Shown here one piece after another: positions 58,568 through 64,000 of a stretch of DNA of 64,000 nucleotides (its first letter is position 1; the number at the start of each line of letters is the position of its first letter). The position numbers were made by a program, and so were the translations under genes. The DNA lies in assembly GCF_000315625.1 (NCBI RefSeq), contig NW_005434664.1, positions 62,001 to 126,000 on the forward strand, given 5' to 3'. Under the pieces are notes generated by a model. That model searched no databases and was not told the origin of the DNA. It worked only from the letters and a program-made list of their open reading frames with translations. Origin of the DNA: Guillardia theta CCMP2712 (taxonomy: Eukaryota > Cryptophyceae > Pyrenomonadales > Geminigeraceae).

Positions 58568-60640
58568 TCACTCTCCCTGCTTCCTCCCCTCCAGCTTGGC
58601 AAGAAACTCGTCGAGCACGTGGAGCTTCTTGTGCATCTCCGTGAGCTGAAGACAAATCAGGAAGGAGGAGGAGGAGGAGGAGACGCAGACAGACCTTGCG
58701 AGGGGTGAGCGACCCACTTGCAACTCTACACGCCCCTGTAAGCTTCATAAACTAACAGATCACCGTCCTCACCTTGCCAGCCTCTCTCGCTCCTCCTTCA
58801 CAAACTCCTCCCCCTGAGCGAGAAGATGAGAAAAGCAAGGAAGAAATGGTCATCTGCCTACCCTCTCAAGCACTCTTTGCATCAGGTGGATGTAGTAAGA
58901 CCCATCCTGCGCGTGAGGAGCTTCCTGCAGCAATCACTGAGAAGGCTGACAAGCCTCGTCGCTACCCTACGAGATGCTCCAGTTGTTCTTGTGCTGCTGC
59001 AATCTTGAGCTCAAGTCAGTGACAGCCGTCGATGTCAGCAAGTCGCACTTGTTTCGGGTCTCGATCTCTTAGGAAATCTTCAACATGACGGTCGAGAGAC
59101 GCCACGATCCCCGCCTGCATCCAGTTGCCCTTCACCGACCAGCACAGGCAAGCAGCAAGCGTCTACCTCTTCTCTCAGTCCTCCCCCCAACTTCCGCAGC
59201 GTCCCAGCATGGCGGTTCACAAAATCGATCATCGACTCGGCATCCCTTCCAGCAACAGTCAGCTTTGCCTTGCCTCCTCTACTCCACTGCACCTTCCGCC
59301 ATCGTACACAATTCCCCCCTGGTTGCACGTCAGCAAGGGGAGGGACACAAGGAGGATCAGTTTGAAGCATCTGACCTTGGAAGCGTTGGAATAAAGCTTG
59401 ATTGTAGGATAACTCTCTACTCCGTGCTGCTCCGCCCGACATCAGTCACTGTCTTCTTGCAGGGCCACATACCTTCTTCGCCAGCTCAAGATTGCTGTCA
59501 GCGTTGAACTTGGCTATCACCACCTTGCATCTGATCACCGACAAACCAAGACACACGCTGCTTACCGAGCTTTCATGCCGGAACGCCACCGCCACCCTCT
59601 CAAACTCCGGCATGAGTCGCTTGCAGTGGGAACACCATGGAGCGTAGAAACTGCACGTGAAGATGGTGAGGATCTACCGAAGGGACCCGAGCATACATGA
59701 ACATACTTGATTAGCATGAACATTCCACTGTCAAGAGTCAGGGTTTGAAGGCTGTTGTCATCTAAATCTACAGTCTTCTGCGGGGACAGGTAATCAACAG
59801 AGAGCTGGTTTTCGCCTGTTCTCCTTACCCGGGCAGGTTTCAAGTACTTGACAGCATTTCCTGTCTGAGAGTTGAGATATTTCACCTTTCACCACATCAA
59901 AACTTCAAAATCGAAGAGTTCTCAAGTCAGTCACCATGGTCTCAGCATCTCGTTCGCCCATATAAGTATCCGACGGAATCTTTGCTCCTCTCGGGAAGAA
60001 TTTAATCGTGGGATATCCGTTCACTTCGAATTTGCTGTTGACGCATCACACACTTCCTCACTAAGACAGCAGGAGACACTCTCACTCTCTGACAGAGCGG
60101 TACTGGTCCGCATCGATCCTGGCGATAATGGTGTTTGCTACCGGCTGGGCGGATTTTTAACTACTGCAGCAAGCAGCTTTCAATTCTGACCTTGTACAAC
60201 TTGGCCAAATCTTCGTAGTGCTCCTCCATGAGCCGGCAGTGTCCGCACCTGAGAATTCCTTTCCTTTCAGACCGAGGACTGGCTCACTTGTGAGATACCA
60301 TGGTGCATAAAATTGGACCAAGACGTTGTTTGAGCCATCAATCACCTCGTAAAAGTTGCTTTCCGTGAGCTCTTTTATCATACCATAAGTTGGAACCATC
60401 CCTTGCAGAATCAACTGCAACTCACATCGTTACGATCGCGCCTCTACCAGTTTCCCGTTCCTCCTATTCCCTTGCTCTCTCCCTCTATGCTTCCTCCCTC
60501 CCCTGCCCTCTCTCTCTCCCTTGCCTCCTCCCTTGCCTCCTCCAAACATCTTGCTCCTTCGCTCTGCCTGCCATCTTCTACCAACTTACCGCAACAAGCA
60601 TCATCCTCGCCATCACCGTCGCTCCCTCGCTCATTCCCAT
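58568..60640 (-). CDS. Protein disulfide isomerase, P5/PDI-D type: two thioredoxin domains plus ERp29-like C-terminal domain
   Basis: Catalyses thiol-disulfide exchange in the ER lumen. Exon 1 (60640-60590) and exon 2 (from 60414) join to give a signal peptide, MARMMLVALILQGMVPTYG. Thioredoxin domain a has FYAPWCGHC split by an intron after the Trp codon, then TIIARIDADQYRSV and NGYPTIKFFPRGAKIPSDTY. Domain a' has FYAPWCSHCKRLMPEFERVA, KVVIAKFNADSN and ESYPTIKLYSNASK. Then follow the linker GGGLREEAGIVASLDRHVED and the helical D domain: YYIHLMQRVLERG, GEEFVKEERERLAR, ACRVASGSLTPRK and LTEMHKKLHVLDEFLAKLEG, stop at 58568. At least ten exons. The second active site is CSHC rather than CGHC, and the end (RKQGE) is not a KDEL-type retention signal. 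It converges with CAP-D3, 37 bases between stops. Confidence 0.9.
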
Positions 60641-61298
60641 TTCCTCCACGTCTGTCCTGATCCTGGACTGCCAGCTAGCCGGTCTCAGTCGCTGGTGACT
60701 GTGAGCCCCGGCTTGGCCCAGGCTGACTCTGTGAATCACGGCCGGGGGGGACGCGGGGCCCCTGCCGGCTGCCGTCTCGGTGGCCACGGGCCCCGCAGCC
60801 ACCTAGTGACGAGGCTGTCACTGACTACCAGGTTACTGTGACCTCTTTACTCAAAGGTAAGTTGTGAGAGTCGTCTTGATTGGTTCATCAAAACGAGAGA
60901 ATGTTCTTTAGAAAGGATCATTTCTTCCACCTTCATCAAGGTGGATGATATGAAGGTGGAGCATCAAGGTGGATGATAAGTACAAGAGAGGAGCAAGCAA
61001 GGAACAGCATCACAGTTTTTGTCTTCACATCACAAAGGAAACATGTGCTGTGACCCGATCTGTGCCGGCAGGACAGACTTTAGTGCCTCGAGCTCCAGCT
61101 ATTGTTTGATCTGAGGGGGACTTGAAATACTATTTGAAAGATGCGGGACCTACTAACGCATTCTGAAACAGCAATGGCGGGTTGTTGACGAGACATGGTG
61201 GAAGGGAAAGAGGACAAGGCGCGCCAAGTCTGCCTCACGTCCCCCCTGTAGCTCCTCCTCCTCCTCCTCCTCCTCCTCCCTCCTCCTTCTCAAAAAGC
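60641..61298. promoter_or_regulatory. Divergent intergenic region between PDI and the 3'-terminal gene
   Basis: It contains the G+C island at 60690-60830, a short direct repeat of AAGGTGGATGAT (about 60938 and 60967) and, at 61252-61290, a CTC run directly before the ATG at 61299. No RNA gene was recognised. Confidence 0.5.
60690..60830. promoter_or_regulatory. G+C-rich island upstream of the PDI gene
   Basis: About 140 bases with CGGCCGGGGGGG and GGGGCCCCTG runs, starting about 50 bases before the PDI start codon. Its edges carry GGTGACTGTGAG and TTACTGTGACC, i.e. GTGAC words facing each other. Confidence 0.5.
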
Positions 61299-64000
61299 AT
61301 GGCGGACGATCTGCCGCCTGAAGATGTCATGGTTTGGACGGATAGGGATGGAATCACCTACAAGATCAGTTTCCAACATGTAAGGATGAGGACTCTTGTT
61401 CTTTACAAGTTTCACTTATTCCTCACATCTCTGCATTATGATCATTTTCTGTTGTCTCTGTGCTGCTCGGTTGTATCATCTGAGACTTGAGTCATCAGGC
61501 CAAACTTTTGTATATAGTCTCCCACTATGCAAGGGCATCCATCAAAGACAATCAGCCGGTAACGTGACGTGTGAAGTTCTCGATATCATGTCCATCTGAA
61601 CGCATGGCAGGAAACATGGATGCGGCAGCTGCAACTGGATGTCTTGATCTTCGAAGGGGTAAAGGCTTCGCGATTGGCCATGAGCGACACGACCTGAACA
61701 ACTTGTCAGATCCTTGCAAGGAAGCTCGACTTCGACTATGCGCCTGAATCTACCATGTGCAAACATGATGCGTCTCGCGGAAAGATGTGACGAGGAATGC
61801 AGACAGCCGATCATAGAGGAGGAGGCAGTCAGATGTGTGCGTCAATACATGAATATGTGAGAGACTTCAGCGCGTCTCTCCACGTTGAAGGCTTTACAGA
61901 AGCCAAGAGGGACGAAGCGCTATCTATGATCTGACAGAGCAAGGATTCTTGAATACCTTGCGACTGCCATCAACGAATCTACTCTCTACCATTGTAAGGG
62001 CAACACCTTTCCATTCATCATTAGTGATCTACCTCGTCAAAGGCACTGCAAGCTTCCCATAAGGGAATGAGGTTGTTGGATGCTCTTCCGCCGCTCCTAC
62101 GATATGATGTGAGTTTTACGATTCTGCTGCTCTTCTTCACCTCAATCCTGCAAACACAGGTGGACGAGTTTCTGTTTTCAAAGCCTGGCCATATGAGAGC
62201 TTTCCTAAAGGATATGTGAGTGCAAGAATTTACACTCGATGATATCGCGTTGTTGATCATATCGCGTTGTTGATGTTCGAAATGGAAGGCATCCGGTTCG
62301 AGATCTGAAACACGTCATAATTGACGAGCAAGGTTTCCTGATTGTGACTGAAAATGGCTTCGAAGAACGTTCAGAGGTAGAAGCTGACTTGTAAGGATGT
62401 GATGCGTTATCTCATGTCTTGGGCAGGTTCTGTTCATTGAAGACATCTCCTACGTGACTAGCCCGTGAGATCGAGCTCTTTCCTCGCGCTTTTCTCAAGT
62501 TTCACTCGAAGGTTTCTACCCTGGTCGCTAAGAAGAAGCGAAGCTCAGATGAGGGACAACTCGACTCGGGTAGATGGCTGACGCTATGTCTTCCTCCTCA
62601 CCTCTCTGTGAAGGCTTGGGAATCTGGGAACGGCAAGTCGCAAGTGCAAGGGGATCTACATGAGTCTTTGATCCTCTCTCAGGTCAGCTGTGTGTCAGTT
62701 TGTTTCCTCTTGTGTGAAGCTCGTCAGGTGCACGCGATACTGATGGAATGGGTTCCAATGTCAGCGAACGAGTTCGGTTGTCATCAACACAGGACTCATT
62801 TCACGCGTGATGACATTCTTCGCAGAAGTCTTCCTGGAAAAGTTTGATGTACGTCAGGGGTAACCGACGTTTTGCATTTCGTTTTCAACCCTCTGAAGAT
62901 GCTGTCACTAGGAACCATAAACGGAGAGTTACAAACATGTTTCAACAAGTCGGAAGTGGGATTTTATCAAAGACTGTAAGCTCCTCAAAAGCTGTAATTC
63001 TCACCAATGAGATCATTCGCAGGGGAAAGACGTTCCTTTGATCAACATCTTGGAGTACAAAGAGAACGATTGTCTTAACTTCGAAGCAGAGATAGGGTCA
63101 GCGCTTGTTTCGATAGACGAATACCTGATGGTGATGATGTTGCAGCTTCAAGAACGATGAGGGGATCTGCCAGGTCGAAGAAGTTGCTGCTCACATCAAC
63201 GCAAATGGGATCGTCGCCTTCGGAGCCAGGGTGGAGGCGATTCAGAACCGATTGGCCGACGATATTTCCATGGACTTGTTGAGCAGACTGCTAACAGACT
63301 TGCAAGTCGACGTCTCTGAGATGATGGAAAACCTCTTGACAACCGCTCAGAATCACATGCTGAAGAGCGCTTTCTGGGGCAACTCAAGCTCTCGATCGAG
63401 ATTCGTGTTGCTCTTCACCTCCAAGATTGATCCCTTGCTCAAAGCAGACGGCTACCTCGATCATGGCGAGTATGAGAATGAGATGTCGCAGGTGATAGGA
63501 CAACTGGTCAGAGCAAGAGATTTCGGGAACAAGAACAACTTTATCGTGGTTGCACAGAGGGGAATGCTCGTGGTAGGCGACCGTTTGAGAAGATACGATC
63601 GTTTGATCTTCATGCTCTGCGAGCTGATCGCCATGAATCAGTTCGCAGTCGTGCTGTACAAATGGACTTCTAACATCCAGAGCGACCTGCAGAGGCTTCG
63701 AATGCTCACAAACGTCCGAGACCCGAACCCCAACCACTTCGACGAGGCGAGGCAGTTGAGGAACGAGACGTCGGAGGACATCGCGTGCCTGGAAGAGATC
63801 ATGATCAACCTCAGCGGGAACTTGAAGAAGGTCCACGTCCCTCCTTCTCCCTTCGAAGACTTCGGGCAGAAACTCTACGACTTCCTCGAGCTCAAGAAGA
63901 CTCACGACAACCTGACGAGACAAATCGAGGACCTGACCAGCTTTGTCTGCTGCTACAAAGCTGAGGTGCGGAGCATCAGCGTCAACCTTCGGACTGCTCA
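61299..64000 (+). CDS. Uncharacterised multi-exon gene, 3' end outside the window
   Basis: The ATG at 61299 (MADDLPPEDVMVWTDRDG) is preferred because it follows a CTC tract; an in-frame frame extends further upstream through a Pro run. Short exons follow at GT-AG sites: AKLLYIVSHYARASIKDNQP, ETWMRQLQLDVLIFEG, VDEFLFSKPGHMRAFLKDM, HPVRDLKHVIIDEQGFLIVT, VLFIEDISYVTS, VHAILMEWVPMSANEF and FTRDDILRRSLPGK. From about 63147 a long exon runs off the window: VEEVAAHINANGIVAFGARV, FVLLFTSKIDPLLKADGYLD, FIVVAQRGMLVVGDRLRRYD and a helical end (LYDFLELKKTHDNLTRQIED). No enzyme motif, signal peptide or membrane span is obvious; the end looks coiled-coil. I do not recognise the family. Confidence 0.6.

Overview
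The window is nuclear DNA from a microbial eukaryote. Genes lie on both strands and most are cut by short GT-AG introns of about 40-60 bases. Several proteins match well-known eukaryotic families once the introns are removed. No prokaryotic operon, ribosome binding site or CRISPR array is seen. Short introns, very long repeat proteins, G+C-rich low-complexity stretches and one protein with a signal peptide followed by a Phe-initial segment (as in plastid import across a secondary plastid membrane) fit a cryptophyte-like alga such as Guillardia theta. The species is an inference.

Layout. 1-23445 (+) is the 3' part of one enormous gene for a repeat-built extracellular-type protein of which about 7,780 residues are visible; it carries an 829-base segment twice at about 99% identity, 11,007 bases apart. 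23525-26010 (-) is a heavily split SECIS-binding protein (SBP2) gene. 26696-27049 (+) is a small unknown protein. 27076-29056 (-) is an EF-hand/SPRY protein. 29437-31387 (-) is calmodulin-lysine methyltransferase with an 11-base micro-exon. 31958-35320 (+) is a PPR-like helical-repeat protein, probably plastid-targeted. 35329-36902 (-) is an unknown charged protein. 37886-41197 (+) is a TPR-like/ankyrin protein with a 189-base tandem repeat. 41232-42026 (-) is a membrane protein. 42459-43898 (+) is a Ulp1/SENP SUMO protease. 44002-45438 (-) is a PH/PDZ/ankyrin/UBA-like scaffold. 46383-46756 (+) is a small membrane protein. 47034-47829 (-) is the RNase P/MRP subunit POP5. 48617-51037 (-) is a SET-domain protein. 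51992-58530 (+) is the condensin II subunit CAP-D3. 58568-60640 (-) is a P5-type protein disulfide isomerase with an ERp29-like tail. 61299 to the window end (+) is the 5' part of an unknown multi-exon gene.

Most of these are unrelated housekeeping genes. The nearest functional links are a calmodulin methyltransferase beside an EF-hand gene, and a nuclear group (SUMO protease, SET protein, CAP-D3) within about 16 kb; neither needs to mean co-regulation. Recurrent non-coding features are G+C-rich islands in front of gene starts, purine/pyrimidine tracts near starts and inside CAP-D3 introns, pentanucleotide arrays, and a 10-base minisatellite.

Many exon joins were worked out by eye from splice signals plus family conservation. 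They are reliable where family motifs are restored across junctions and weaker at gene ends. No database search was run; family calls rest on remembered conservation patterns.
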